The notes under the pieces were generated by a model. It did no database searches, had not been told where the DNA came from, and saw nothing but the letters and a program-made list of their open reading frames with translations. This document shows, in pieces, positions 15,855-25,069 of a stretch of DNA of 64,000 nt. Made by a program: the position numbers and the translations under genes. Positions within the stretch are counted from its first letter, which is position 1; each line of letters opens with the position of its first letter. This stretch comes from Amycolatopsis rifamycinica (GTDB lineage Bacteria > Actinomycetota > Actinomycetes > Mycobacteriales > Pseudonocardiaceae): contig NZ_JMQI01000039.1 in the NCBI RefSeq assembly GCF_000695625.1, positions 1-64,000 on the forward strand, read 5' to 3'.

Positions 15855-16645
15855 GCTCTCCCGCAACACAGGCGAAGATCCCCGGGATCGGCATGCTCCG
15901 CGAGACCGGGAACCTGTTCGCTCTCGGCCTGGACATCGTCCGCGGCCTGTTCCAGAGGCCCTTCCAGCTGCGGGAGTTCATCCAGCAGTCCTGGTTCATC
16001 GCGAGCGTGACCATCCTGCCGACGGCCCTGGTGGCCATCCCCTTCGGCGCGGTCATCTCGCTGCAGTTCGGCTCGCTCGCCCGCCAGCTGGGCGCGCAGT
16101 CCTACACCGGCGCGGGCTCCGTGCTCGCCACCGTGCAGCAGGCCAGTCCGCTGGTCACCGCGCTGCTGGTGGCGGGCGCGGGCGGCTCCGCCGTCTGCGC
16201 CGACATCGGCGCCCGGACCATCCGCGAAGAGATCGCCGCGATGGAGGTGCTCGGCGTCTCCGCGGTCCAGCGGCTGATCGTGCCGCGCACCCTGGCCATG
16301 ATGCTCGTCGCGCTGCTGCTCAACGGCATGGTCAGCGTCATCGGCGTGCTGGGCGGCTACTTCTTCAACGTCGTGCTGCAGGGCGGGACGCCGGGTGCGT
16401 ACCTGGCGAGCTTCTCCGCCCTCGCGCAGCTTCCCGACCTCTGGGTCGGCGAGCTCAAGGCGCTGATCTTCGGGTTCATCGCCGCCGTCGTCGCGTCCTA
16501 CCGGGGTCTCAACCCCTCCGGCGGCCCGAAGGGCGTCGGGGACGCGGTGAACCAGTCGGTGGTCATCACGTTCCTGCTGCTGTTCGTCGTGAACTTCGTG
16601 ATCACCCTGATCTACCTGCAGATCGTGCCCGGAAAGCTGGACTAG
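15851..16645 (+). CDS. yrbEA: Mce permease YrbE-A (MlaE family)
   Basis: 264 residues, multi-pass MlaE-type permease. Landmarks: TILPTALVAIPFGAVISLQFGSLARQLGAQSYTGAGSVLATVQQASPLVTALLVAGAGGSAVCADIGARTIREEIAAMEVLGVSAVQRLIVPRTLAMMLVALLLNG. The EEIAAMEVLGV segment is the diagnostic coupling region that contacts the ATPase. A GTG start overlaps the mkl stop by 4 bases. It pairs with the next gene to form the permease. Confidence 0.92.
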   Translation: MSSPATQAKIPGIGMLRETGNLFALGLDIVRGLFQRPFQLREFIQQSWFIASVTILPTALVAIPFGAVISLQFGSLARQLGAQSYTGAGSVLATVQQASPLVTALLVAGAGGSAVCADIGARTIREEIAAMEVLGVSAVQRLIVPRTLAMMLVALLLNGMVSVIGVLGGYFFNVVLQGGTPGAYLASFSALAQLPDLWVGELKALIFGFIAAVVASYRGLNPSGGPKGVGDAVNQSVVITFLLLFVVNFVITLIYLQIVPGKLD

Positions 16646-16649
16646 CGCC

Positions 16650-17486
16650 ATGACGTTCCTTACACGTGCCAAGGGCGTCGCGAACCGTCCTCTCCAGACG
16701 CTGGACACCCTCGGTGACCAGATGTCGTTCTACGGCCGGGCGCTGCTGTGGACGCCGCGGACCATTCGCCGCTACACCAAAGAGGTCCTCCGGCTGCTGG
16801 CCGAGGTGAGCTTCGGCTCCGGCTCGCTGGCCGTCATCGGCGGCACGGTCGGCGTGATGGTCGGCCTGACCCTGTTCACCGGTGTCCTCGTCGGTCTCCA
16901 GGGCTACTCGGCGCTGAACTCGATCGGGACGTCGGCCTTCACCGGCTTCCTGACGGCGTTCTTCAACACCCGCGAGATCGCGCCGCTGGTTGCCGGGCTC
17001 GCCCTCAGTGCCACGGTCGGCGCCGGGTTCACCGCCCAGCTGGGTGCGATGCGGATCTCCGAGGAGATCGACGCCCTGGAAGTCATGGGTGTCCCGAGCC
17101 TGCCGTACCTGGTCACGACCCGGATCATCGCCGGGTTCGTCGCGGTCATCCCGCTCTACATCATCGGCCTGCTGAGCTCGTACCTCGCGTCGAGACTGGT
17201 CGTCATCTACATCTACGGCCAGTCGGCGGGTACCTACGACCACTACTTCGACCTCTTCCTGCCACCGCAGGACGTGCTCTATTCGTTCATCAAGGTGCTG
17301 CTGTTCAGCGTCCTGATCATCCTGTCGCACTGCTACTTCGGGTACCGGGCCACCGGCGGCCCGGCCGGTGTCGGCGTCGCGGTCGGCAAGGCCGTGCGGC
17401 TGTCCATCGTCACGGTGTCGATCATGAACTTCTTCATCGGGTTCGCCATCTGGGGAACCGACGTCACGGTAAGGATCGCGGGATGA
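16650..17486 (+). CDS. yrbEB: Mce permease YrbE-B (MlaE family)
   Basis: 278 residues, a second MlaE-type permease with ALSATVGAGFTAQLGAMRISEEIDALEVMGVPSLPYLVTTRIIAGFVAVIPLYIIGLLSSYLASR. The SEEIDALEVMGV segment matches the coupling helix of the family. It starts 5 bases after yrbE-A, and its stop overlaps the mceA start (ATGA, 17483-17486), so production of permease and Mce proteins is linked. Confidence 0.92.
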   Translation: MTFLTRAKGVANRPLQTLDTLGDQMSFYGRALLWTPRTIRRYTKEVLRLLAEVSFGSGSLAVIGGTVGVMVGLTLFTGVLVGLQGYSALNSIGTSAFTGFLTAFFNTREIAPLVAGLALSATVGAGFTAQLGAMRISEEIDALEVMGVPSLPYLVTTRIIAGFVAVIPLYIIGLLSSYLASRLVVIYIYGQSAGTYDHYFDLFLPPQDVLYSFIKVLLFSVLIILSHCYFGYRATGGPAGVGVAVGKAVRLSIVTVSIMNFFIGFAIWGTDVTVRIAG

Positions 17487-18808
17487 GGACGCTCCGACGC
17501 AGGCTGCTCGGCCTGCTGCTCATCGCCGTGATGGTCGGCGGGGTGGCGCTGTCCATCGCGCTCTACGACAAGGCGTTCACGCCGGTCGTCACGGTCAAGC
17601 TCCAGGCCGACAAGATCGGCAACCAGCTGATCAAGCAGTCCGACGTCAAGGTGCGCGGGCTGATCGTCGGGTCCGTCCAGGACATCGTCGCCACCGACAA
17701 GGGCGCCGAGCTGACCCTGGCGCTCCAGCCGGAGTCCGCGAAGCTCATCCCGGAGAACGTCTCGGCGCGGTTCCTGCCCAAGACGCTCTTCGGCGAGCGG
17801 TTCGTCTCGCTGGAGATCCCGAAGGACCCGTCGGCGAAGACGCTTTCCAACGGGGACGTCATCCCGCAGGACCGCACGTCGAACGCGGTCGAGCTGGAGC
17901 AGGCGTTCTCCCACCTGATGCCGGTGCTGCAGGCGGTCCAGCCGCAGAAGCTTTCGGCGACGCTCACCGCGATCTCGACGGCGCTGCAGGGCCGCGGCGA
18001 CCAGCTCGGCGACACGCTCTCGCAGCTGGGCACCTACATCGGCGAGCTGAACCCGCACGAGCCGGAACTGCAGCACAACCTGAAGGCGCTCGCGGAGTTC
18101 TCCGACCACCTGAAGGACGCGGCCCCGGACCTGGTGCAGAGCCTCGACAACCTGAGCACGACGACCCGGACCGTGGTCGACGAGCGGCAGAACCTGTCGA
18201 ACCTCTACGGCAGCCTGACCCAGGCTTCGGTGGACCTGCAGACGTTCCTGCAGAACAACAAGGACAACATCATCTCCCTCGTCGACACCGCCCGGCCGAC
18301 GGCCGAGCTGCTGGCGAAGTACGCGCCGGAGTACCCCTGCGTGATCTCCCAGATGGCGAAGAACGTGCCGCTGATCGACCAGGCGCTGGGCAAGGGCACC
18401 AACCAGCCCGGCCTGCACGCCACCATCGAGATCATCGTGCCGCGCGCGCCCTACCAGGCGGGCAAGGAAGAGCCGCGGTTCGACGACAAGCGCGGCCCGC
18501 GCTGCTACGACATCAAGGACATCCCGAAGCCGTTCCCGTCCGAGCCGCCGGACGGCGCGTTCAAGGACGGCACGCTGCACCAGGCCGCGCCGAAGAGCGC
18601 CGGTGAAGGCCTCAACCCGGCCAAGTTCAAGGCCGACGCGGCCGGCAACGGCGGCAGCGGCGGCGATCTGGCGTACTCGACGGCGGAACAGGGCTTCCTC
18701 GCCGACCTGCTCGGCCCGCAGCTGGGCATGACCGCCGCCGACGTCCCGGGCTGGAGCTCGCTGCTCGTCGGCCCGCTGTACCGGGGCGCGGAGGTGACGG
18801 TCAAGTGA
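17483..18808 (+). CDS. mceA: Mce family protein A
   Basis: 441 residues. One N-terminal signal-anchor (RRRLLGLLLIAVMVGGVALSIALY) is followed by the MCE domain (VTVKLQADKIGNQLIKQSDVKVRGLIVGSVQDI) and a long helical region (about 150-330) that would join the periplasmic needle formed by six Mce subunits. The C-terminal ~100 residues are looser and Gly/Pro-rich. It is the first of six mce genes with 1-4 base overlaps throughout. The system imports lipids or sterols in mycolata; the substrate here is not known. Confidence 0.9.
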   Translation: MRTLRRRLLGLLLIAVMVGGVALSIALYDKAFTPVVTVKLQADKIGNQLIKQSDVKVRGLIVGSVQDIVATDKGAELTLALQPESAKLIPENVSARFLPKTLFGERFVSLEIPKDPSAKTLSNGDVIPQDRTSNAVELEQAFSHLMPVLQAVQPQKLSATLTAISTALQGRGDQLGDTLSQLGTYIGELNPHEPELQHNLKALAEFSDHLKDAAPDLVQSLDNLSTTTRTVVDERQNLSNLYGSLTQASVDLQTFLQNNKDNIISLVDTARPTAELLAKYAPEYPCVISQMAKNVPLIDQALGKGTNQPGLHATIEIIVPRAPYQAGKEEPRFDDKRGPRCYDIKDIPKPFPSEPPDGAFKDGTLHQAAPKSAGEGLNPAKFKADAAGNGGSGGDLAYSTAEQGFLADLLGPQLGMTAADVPGWSSLLVGPLYRGAEVTVK

Positions 18809-19833
18809 GGGGCCTGCTCGCGCCGCTGATCAAGCTCGGCATCTTCGTGGTCGTCACCGTGCTGTTCACGACGATCCTCGGGATCAGCATCGCCAACATC
18901 AACACCACCAGCACCAACGGCTACAAGGCGCGCTTCACCGACGCGACGCTGCTGCTGCCCAACGACGACGTCCGCATCGCCGGCGTCCGGGTCGGGCAGG
19001 TCAAGGACGTGCACATCGTCGACAAGCGCCAAGCCGAGGTCGAGTTCGAAGTGGACGCCGGGCGGACGTTGCCGGCCGGGGTGACCGCGCAGATCAAGTT
19101 CCGCAACCTGGTCGGCCAGCGGTACGTCTCCCTCGGCGAGGGCGACGACAGCTCCGGCAAGACCCTGCCGCCCGGCGGCACCATCCCGCTGGAGCGGACC
19201 ACGCCGGCGCTGGACCTGACCGAGCTGTTCAACGGCTTCAAGCCGCTGTTCACCGCGCTCAACCCCGAGGACGTCAACAAGCTGTCCTACGAGGTCATCC
19301 AGGTCCTGCAGGGCGAGGGCGGCACCGTGGAGAGCCTGCTGTCGCACACGGCGTCGCTGGCCACCACGATCGCCGACAAGGACCAGGTGATCGGCGAGGT
19401 CATCGACAACCTCAACTCGGTGCTCGACACGGTCAACGCGCACACCCCGCAGCTCAACGACCTGATCGTCAAGCTGCAGCAGTTGGTGTCCGGCCTGGCC
19501 GCCGACCGCAAGCCGATCGGCGACGCGATCGAGAGCCTGGGCAACCTGGCCCAGACGACGTCCGGGCTGCTGGGCGAGGTCCGCGAGCCGCTGAAGAACG
19601 ACATCGACGCGCTCGGCGACCTCACCAGCGCGCTGAACAAGAACGAGCCGGAGCTGGAGCACTTCATCCAGTTCCTGCCGACCAAGGTGAGCACGCTGAC
19701 CCGCACCGCGGACTACGGCTCCTGGTTCAACTTCTACGCCTGTGAGTTCTCCGGGAGCGTGAGCTTGCCGCCGCTGATCAACGACGTCGCCCTGCCCCTG
19801 ATTCCGGCGAACCGGGCGAGGTGCCAGGGATGA
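18805..19833 (+). CDS. mceB: Mce family protein B
   Basis: 342 residues with a GTG start overlapping the mceA stop. N-terminal anchor (LIKLGIFVVVTVLFTTILGISI), MCE domain (GYKARFTDATLLLPNDDVRIAGVRVGQVKDVHIVDKRQAEVEFEV), then long helices rich in Leu/Asn/Asp typical of the tunnel-forming region. A short Cys-containing C-terminus (FYACEFSG ... RARCQG) may form a disulfide. Length is normal for MceB. Confidence 0.9.
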   Translation: MRGLLAPLIKLGIFVVVTVLFTTILGISIANINTTSTNGYKARFTDATLLLPNDDVRIAGVRVGQVKDVHIVDKRQAEVEFEVDAGRTLPAGVTAQIKFRNLVGQRYVSLGEGDDSSGKTLPPGGTIPLERTTPALDLTELFNGFKPLFTALNPEDVNKLSYEVIQVLQGEGGTVESLLSHTASLATTIADKDQVIGEVIDNLNSVLDTVNAHTPQLNDLIVKLQQLVSGLAADRKPIGDAIESLGNLAQTTSGLLGEVREPLKNDIDALGDLTSALNKNEPELEHFIQFLPTKVSTLTRTADYGSWFNFYACEFSGSVSLPPLINDVALPLIPANRARCQG

Positions 19834-20816
19834 AGTCCTTCCAGAGCCGCAACCCCGTGCCGATCGCGCTGGTCGGGATCGTCGTGCTGGCGCTCGGTTT
19901 CACCGCCGCGCTCAACTCCGACGACCTGCCGGTGATCGGGGGCGGCACCACCTACAGCGCCGAGTTCAGCGAGGCCTCCGGGCTGCAGAAGGACAACGAC
20001 GTCCGGATCGCCGGCGTCAAGGTCGGCAAGGTCAGCGACATCGAGCTCGACGGCGCCTCGGTGAAGGTGTCGTTCAAGGTCAAGGACGCGTGGCTGGGCG
20101 ACCGGACCAGCGCCGCGATCAAGATCAAGACGCTGCTCGGGCAGAAGTACCTGTCGCTGGACCCGCAGGGCGAGAACGCGCTGAACCCGGGCACCGGCAT
20201 CCCGCGGGACCGCACGATGGCGCCGTACGACGTGCTCGACGCCTTCCGCGGGCTGTCCCAGACGGTCGACAACATCGACACGAAGCAGCTGGCGCAGAGC
20301 TTCGACACGATCTCGCAGACCTTCGCCAACACCCCGGAGGACGTGCGGGGCGCGCTGTCCGGGCTGTCGAAGCTGTCGGACACGATCGCCTCGCGCGACC
20401 AGCAGCTGTCGAACCTGCTCGCCAACACCCGCGAGGTGTCGCAGACGCTGGTCGACCGCGACGCCGAGGTGCAGAAGCTGCTCGACGACGGCAACGACCT
20501 GCTCGCCGAGCTGGCCAAGCGCGAGGACGCGATCACCGCGCTGCTCAACGGCTCCCGCGAGCTCGCCACCCAGCTGCAGGGCCTGATCGACGACAACGAC
20601 AAGCAGCTCGACCCGGTGCTGACCCAGCTCGACCAGCTGACGTCGATGCTGCAGCGCAACCAGGACTCCCTGGCCGAGGGGCTCCAGAAGTTCGCGCCCT
20701 TCATCCGCGTCTTCACCAACACCATCGGCAACGGGCGCTGGTTCGACAACTACATCTGCGGCCTGGTGCTGCCGTCGTTCGGCCCGATCAACGAAGAGGG
20801 GTGCTACACGAAATGA
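19830..20816 (+). CDS. mceC: Mce family protein C
   Basis: 328 residues from the ATG that overlaps the mceB stop (ATGA); an in-frame GTG at 19821 is less likely. N-terminal anchor (NPVPIALVGIVVLALGFTAAL), MCE domain (TTYSAEFSEASGLQKDNDVRIAGVKVGKVSDIELDGASVKVSFKV), then a coiled/helical region up to a conserved end WFDNYICGLVLPSFGP. It is part of the hetero-hexameric Mce assembly. Confidence 0.9.
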   Translation: MKSFQSRNPVPIALVGIVVLALGFTAALNSDDLPVIGGGTTYSAEFSEASGLQKDNDVRIAGVKVGKVSDIELDGASVKVSFKVKDAWLGDRTSAAIKIKTLLGQKYLSLDPQGENALNPGTGIPRDRTMAPYDVLDAFRGLSQTVDNIDTKQLAQSFDTISQTFANTPEDVRGALSGLSKLSDTIASRDQQLSNLLANTREVSQTLVDRDAEVQKLLDDGNDLLAELAKREDAITALLNGSRELATQLQGLIDDNDKQLDPVLTQLDQLTSMLQRNQDSLAEGLQKFAPFIRVFTNTIGNGRWFDNYICGLVLPSFGPINEEGCYTK

Positions 20817-21997
20817 GTGACACCCGCTTCGGGATGGCCCTGACCAGGGGCTTCACCATCGCGATCGTGCTCGCGCTCGTCGTCGCCGGCGGGATCTGGT
20901 GGACCCTCAAGGACGCCGGCCGCAACCACCTGACCGCGTACTTCGCCGGCGCTGTCGGCCTGTACGAGGGCAACAGCGTGCGGATGCTCGGCGTCGACAT
21001 GGGCACGGTCACCAAGATCCAGCCCATGGGCAACCAGGTGAAGGTCGAGTTCGAGTACGACCGCTCGGTCGCCGTCCCGGCCGACGCGAAGGCGCTCATC
21101 GTGGCGCCGTCGCTGGTGTCGGACCGGTACGTCCAGCTCGCCCCGGCCTACACCGGCGGCCCGCGGATCTCCGACGGCGCGGTCATCGGCCTCGACCGCA
21201 CCGAAGTGCCGCTGGAGGTCGACCAGCTGGCGGCCAGCCTGGCCCGGGTCAGCGAGACCCTCGGCCCGAACGGCGCCAACAAGTCCGGCTCGCTGTCGAA
21301 CCTGCTGAACACCGCGGCGGCCAACGTCGACGGCAACGGCCAGGCCCTGCACGACACGATCACCAAGCTCGGCCAGGCGGCCGGAACGCTGTCCGGCAAC
21401 AAGGACGACCTGTTCTCCACCATCGAGAACCTCGGCAAGTTCTCGCAGACGCTGGCCGACTCCGACCAGCAGGTCCGCACGTTCGAAAGCCGGCTCGCCG
21501 ACGTCAGCGGCTACCTGGCGTCCGAAAAGGACAACCTGGCCGCGACCGTGCGGCAGCTGGGCACGACGCTCACCGCGGTGCAGGCGTTCATCGACGCCAA
21601 CCACGACCGGCTCAAGTCCAATGTGGACAAGCTGGCCGGCATCACGAAGGTGCTCGTCGACCAGCGCAGCTCGCTGGCCGAGATCCTCGACGTCGCCCCG
21701 GTCGGCCTGAGCAACCTGGTCAACACCTACAACGGCGCGGCGGGCACGCTCGACGCCCGGCCGAACCTCAACGAGCTGACCCAGCCGCCGCTGGTGATGA
21801 TCTGCCGGCTGCTCAAGCAGGTCGGCACCAAGGGCATCCCGGACGTGCTCGGCGACGCCTGCGAGCGCATCGCCGGCGTGGTCGACAAGGTGATCCCGCT
21901 GCCGTCCGTGGCGCAGACCGTGCAGGCCCTGCAGTCCGGCCAGCTGCCGCCGCTGCCCCTGCCCATCGCCGGGCAGCTCTACGGAGGTGGCCAGTGA
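20813..21997 (+). CDS. mceD: Mce family protein D
   Basis: 394 residues, ATGA overlap with mceC. N-terminal anchor (GFTIAIVLALVVAGGIWWTL), MCE domain (LTAYFAGAVGLYEGNSVRMLGVDMGTVTKIQPMGNQVKVEFEY), helical region to about 290, then a C-terminal part with paired Cys (VMICRLLKQ, LGDACERI). Pro/Leu-rich tail QLPPLPLPIAGQLYGGGQ. The stop overlaps the mceE start (GTGA). Confidence 0.9.
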   Translation: MSDTRFGMALTRGFTIAIVLALVVAGGIWWTLKDAGRNHLTAYFAGAVGLYEGNSVRMLGVDMGTVTKIQPMGNQVKVEFEYDRSVAVPADAKALIVAPSLVSDRYVQLAPAYTGGPRISDGAVIGLDRTEVPLEVDQLAASLARVSETLGPNGANKSGSLSNLLNTAAANVDGNGQALHDTITKLGQAAGTLSGNKDDLFSTIENLGKFSQTLADSDQQVRTFESRLADVSGYLASEKDNLAATVRQLGTTLTAVQAFIDANHDRLKSNVDKLAGITKVLVDQRSSLAEILDVAPVGLSNLVNTYNGAAGTLDARPNLNELTQPPLVMICRLLKQVGTKGIPDVLGDACERIAGVVDKVIPLPSVAQTVQALQSGQLPPLPLPIAGQLYGGGQ

Positions 21998-23169
21998 AGA
22001 AGCTCGTGACCGCGGGCGTGCTCGCGACAGCGTCCGCGCTGACGCTGTCCGGCTGTGCCTTCAAGGGCATCTACGACCTGCCGCTGCCCGGGGGCGCCGA
22101 CCTCGGCGACCACCCGTACACGGTGAACGTCGAGTTCCGGGACGTGCTCGACCTGACCCCGCAGGCCGGGGTGAAGGTCGACGAGGTGCCGATCGGCCGG
22201 GTCGAGAACGTCGGGCTGACCAAGGACGGCTGGCACGCGCTGGTGACGCTGAAGGTCAACGGCGACGTCAAGCTGCCGGCCAACGCGATCGCCAACGTCA
22301 AGCAGTCCAGCCTGCTCGGGGAGAAGTACGTCGAGCTGGCCTCGCCCGGCGACGACCAGGCCCACGGGAAGCTCGCCGACAACGCGACCATCCCGCTGGC
22401 CCGCACGAACCGCAGCGTCGAGGTCGAAGAGCTGCTCGGCGCGCTGTCCCTGCTGCTCAACGGCGGCGGTGTCGACCAGCTCAACACCATCACCAAGGAG
22501 CTCAACAACGCCACGTCCGGCCGCGAGCCCGACATCAAGGCCCTGCTGGACAACGCGAACCAGCTGGTCACGAACCTCGACAAGCAGTCGAAGAACATCA
22601 CCCGGGCCATCGACGGGCTGAACCGGCTCTCCTCGACCCTCAACGACCAGAAGGACAAGCTGGTCGGCGCGGTCGACAACCTCGGGCCCGGGCTCGGCGT
22701 GCTGGAGCAGCAGCGCGGCCAGCTGGTCACCATGCTGCAGGCCCTGGACAACCTCTCCGGCGTCGCCACCGACACGGTGAACAAGTCGCAGAAGGACCTC
22801 GTCGCCGACCTCAAGGCGCTGACGCCGACGCTGCGGAAGCTCGGCGAGGCCGGCAACGACCTGCCGAAGGCCCTGGAGCTCCTGCTGACGTTCCCGTTCA
22901 GCGACCAGGCGATCAACGGCGTCAAGGGCGACTACTTCAACCTGTACGCGAAGGTGGACCTGAACCTGAAGACGATCGTCGACAACCTGGGCAACAGCCG
23001 GCAGAACGCCCTCGCCGGGCAGCTGCCGCTGGCCGGCCTGACCGGCGGGGTCCAGGGCACGCCGGCCAACCAGCCGCCGCCGCTGCCGATCCCCGGGGCC
23101 GCCACCCAGGGGCCGTCGAAGCCGGGCCTGGGCAACCTCTTCGGGCTCCTGTCGGGAGGTGCGGGCTGA
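21994..23169 (+). CDS. mceE: Mce family lipoprotein E
   Basis: 391 residues. A lipoprotein signal peptide with lipobox LTLSGC (Cys21) marks it as MceE, the lipid-anchored member of Mce complexes. MCE domain: YTVNVEFRDVLDLTPQAGVKVDEVPIGRVENVGLTKDGWHALVTLKV, then SLLGEKYVELASP. A long helical region and a Pro/Gly C-terminus (NQPPPLPIPGAATQG) follow. The GTG start overlaps the mceD stop. Confidence 0.92.
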   Translation: MKKLVTAGVLATASALTLSGCAFKGIYDLPLPGGADLGDHPYTVNVEFRDVLDLTPQAGVKVDEVPIGRVENVGLTKDGWHALVTLKVNGDVKLPANAIANVKQSSLLGEKYVELASPGDDQAHGKLADNATIPLARTNRSVEVEELLGALSLLLNGGGVDQLNTITKELNNATSGREPDIKALLDNANQLVTNLDKQSKNITRAIDGLNRLSSTLNDQKDKLVGAVDNLGPGLGVLEQQRGQLVTMLQALDNLSGVATDTVNKSQKDLVADLKALTPTLRKLGEAGNDLPKALELLLTFPFSDQAINGVKGDYFNLYAKVDLNLKTIVDNLGNSRQNALAGQLPLAGLTGGVQGTPANQPPPLPIPGAATQGPSKPGLGNLFGLLSGGAG

Positions 23170-24434
23170 TGCTGCTCCGCCGGACGAAAATCCAGCTGGT
23201 CGCCTTCGTGGTGATCTCCGTCGTCGCGATCGTCTACGCGCTGGTCCGGTTCGCCGGGCTCGGCACCGTGTTCGGCAACGACGGCTACACGGTGAAGCTG
23301 CAGCTCAACGAGTCGGGCGGCATCTTCACGAACGCCGAAGTCACCTACCGCGGCTACAACATCGGCCGGGTCGGCGAGATGCGGCTGACCCCGACCGGGC
23401 TCGAAGCCGACCTGAACATCGACCCGTCGGCCCCGAAGGTGCCCGCGGACCTCGACGCCGTCGTCGCCAACCGGTCGGCGGTCGGCGAGCAGTACGTCGA
23501 CCTGCGGCCCAAGGCCGACCAGGGCCCGTACCTGGCGGCCGGCTCGGTCATCCCGGCGACCAAGACGACCACCCCGGTCAGCACCGACCGGCTGATCGGC
23601 GACCTCGACTCGCTCGCCGCGTCGGTCCCGGTCGACTCGCTGCGCACCGTCGTCGACGAGTCCTACGACGCCTTCCGCGGCACCGGCGGCGACCTGCAGA
23701 AGCTGCTGGACACCGCGCGCAGCTTCACCACGACCGCGCAGCAGTACCTGCCCCAGACGATCCAGCTGCTGGACGCCGGCGGCCAGGTGCTGGACACGCA
23801 GAACGCCGAAGCGGCGAACTTCGCCTCGTTCAGCAAGAGCCTCAACGAGCTCACCGGCACGCTGAAGAACTCCGACGGTGATCTGCGCAAGCTCATCGGC
23901 ATCACCCCGCAGGTGGCGACGCAGATCAGCCAGGTGCTGGCCGAGTCCGGCCCCGGCCTCGGCGCGTTGACCGCGAACCTGCTCACCACGGCCAACCTGA
24001 CCGTGACCCGCCTCGACGGGATCGAGCAGGGCCTGGTCACCTACCCGGCGCTGGCCGGCGCGGTCAGCAGCGTGGCGCCGGGTGACGGCACCGCGCACCT
24101 CGGCCTGGTGCTCAACCTGTTCAACCCGCCGGCCTGCACGAAGGGGTACATCCCGTACTCGCAGTTCCGCACCGGGAACGACCTTTCCGCGCGGCCGGCG
24201 AAGGAAGACGCGTACTGTGCCGAACCGAAGGGCAGCCCGATCAACGTCCGCGGGGCGCAGAACGCGCCGTACGGCGGGGTGCCGGTCGCGCCGTCGGACA
24301 GCGACGTCGCGGCCAACGCGAACCGGCCGGCCGAAGAGCTGGCCGAGGAGCGGAACACCCGGGGCGTCCCGGGCATCGTCGGCAGCCCCGGCGTCAGCCT
24401 GAACAGCCTGGGCTCGCTGCTCGGCCTGTCCTGA
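23169..24434 (+). CDS. mceF: Mce family protein F
   Basis: 421 residues; the ATG shares one base with the mceE stop (TGATG). N-terminal anchor (KIQLVAFVVISVVAIVYALVRF), MCE domain (YTVKLQLNESGGIFTNAEVTYRGYNIGRVGEMRLTPTGLEADLNI), then helices. The C-terminal ~110 residues contain CTKGYIPYSQFRTGNDLS and YCAEPKGSPINVRGAQNAPYG, both conserved at the end of MceF proteins. It closes the six-gene mce set. Confidence 0.9.
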   Translation: MLLRRTKIQLVAFVVISVVAIVYALVRFAGLGTVFGNDGYTVKLQLNESGGIFTNAEVTYRGYNIGRVGEMRLTPTGLEADLNIDPSAPKVPADLDAVVANRSAVGEQYVDLRPKADQGPYLAAGSVIPATKTTTPVSTDRLIGDLDSLAASVPVDSLRTVVDESYDAFRGTGGDLQKLLDTARSFTTTAQQYLPQTIQLLDAGGQVLDTQNAEAANFASFSKSLNELTGTLKNSDGDLRKLIGITPQVATQISQVLAESGPGLGALTANLLTTANLTVTRLDGIEQGLVTYPALAGAVSSVAPGDGTAHLGLVLNLFNPPACTKGYIPYSQFRTGNDLSARPAKEDAYCAEPKGSPINVRGAQNAPYGGVPVAPSDSDVAANANRPAEELAEERNTRGVPGIVGSPGVSLNSLGSLLGLS

Positions 24435-24470
24435 CGTGGATTTGATGACCGTTACCTACTCTGGAGTGTC

Positions 24471-25046
24471 ATGAGCACGGACCAGCCGGCCGCCACGGCA
24501 GTGGAGGAGGAATCCTCCCCGACGCCGTCGAAGGACCCCTCGCGGATCCTGGTGCTCGGCGCCGGGGCGCTGGCGCTGGCCGCCCTGATCGCCGCGGCGA
24601 TCTTCGGCATCCAGTGGTGGGTGGCCGCGAACGACGACAACGCCGGTCTGGCGGCGTCGCGCGAGGCCGTGGTCAAGGCGGGCACCAACGCGCTGAAGGC
24701 CTACACCGAGGTCGACTACACCGACCTCGACGGCTTCTTCGCCCGGCAGAAGGCCGTGTCGGACGAAAAGATGGCGCAGCAGATCGACCAGTCGGCACCG
24801 ACGTTCCGCAAGGCGCTCTCCGACGCCAAGACGAAGGTCACCACCGACGTCCAGGACATCGCCGTCGAGGAGCTGGACGACCACGAAGGCAAGGCCAGCT
24901 TCCTCGCCGCCATCGCCACCACCGTCACCCAGGGGGACAAGAGCAGCGCGAAACCGCTGCGCCTCGAAGTCTCGATGACCCGGGTGGGCGATGAATGGAA
25001 GCTGTCCGGCATCGACAGCGTCCCGCTCGTCGCGGCCGGCCAGTAG
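24471..25046 (+). CDS. Mce-associated membrane protein
   Basis: 191 residues: a short disordered head, one membrane helix (ILVLGAGALALAALIAAAIFGIQWWVA, about 24-50) and an outer NTF2-like domain (AVVKAGTNALKAYTEVDYTDLDGFFARQKAVSDEKMAQQI ... DEWKLSGIDSVP). This is the layout of Mas proteins that follow mce operons and stabilise the transporter. It starts 36 bases after mceF, with GGAG just before the ATG. Confidence 0.85.
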   Translation: MSTDQPAATAVEEESSPTPSKDPSRILVLGAGALALAALIAAAIFGIQWWVAANDDNAGLAASREAVVKAGTNALKAYTEVDYTDLDGFFARQKAVSDEKMAQQIDQSAPTFRKALSDAKTKVTTDVQDIAVEELDDHEGKASFLAAIATTVTQGDKSSAKPLRLEVSMTRVGDEWKLSGIDSVPLVAAGQ

Positions 25047-25069
25047 CGTCACCCAGAAGGAGCCCCGTA

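Noticed and set aside
20090..24434. Extra plus-strand frames of 635-815 residues running across several mce genes
   Set aside because: They join shadow sequence to real C-terminal parts. Correct starts are the short overlaps with the preceding stops.
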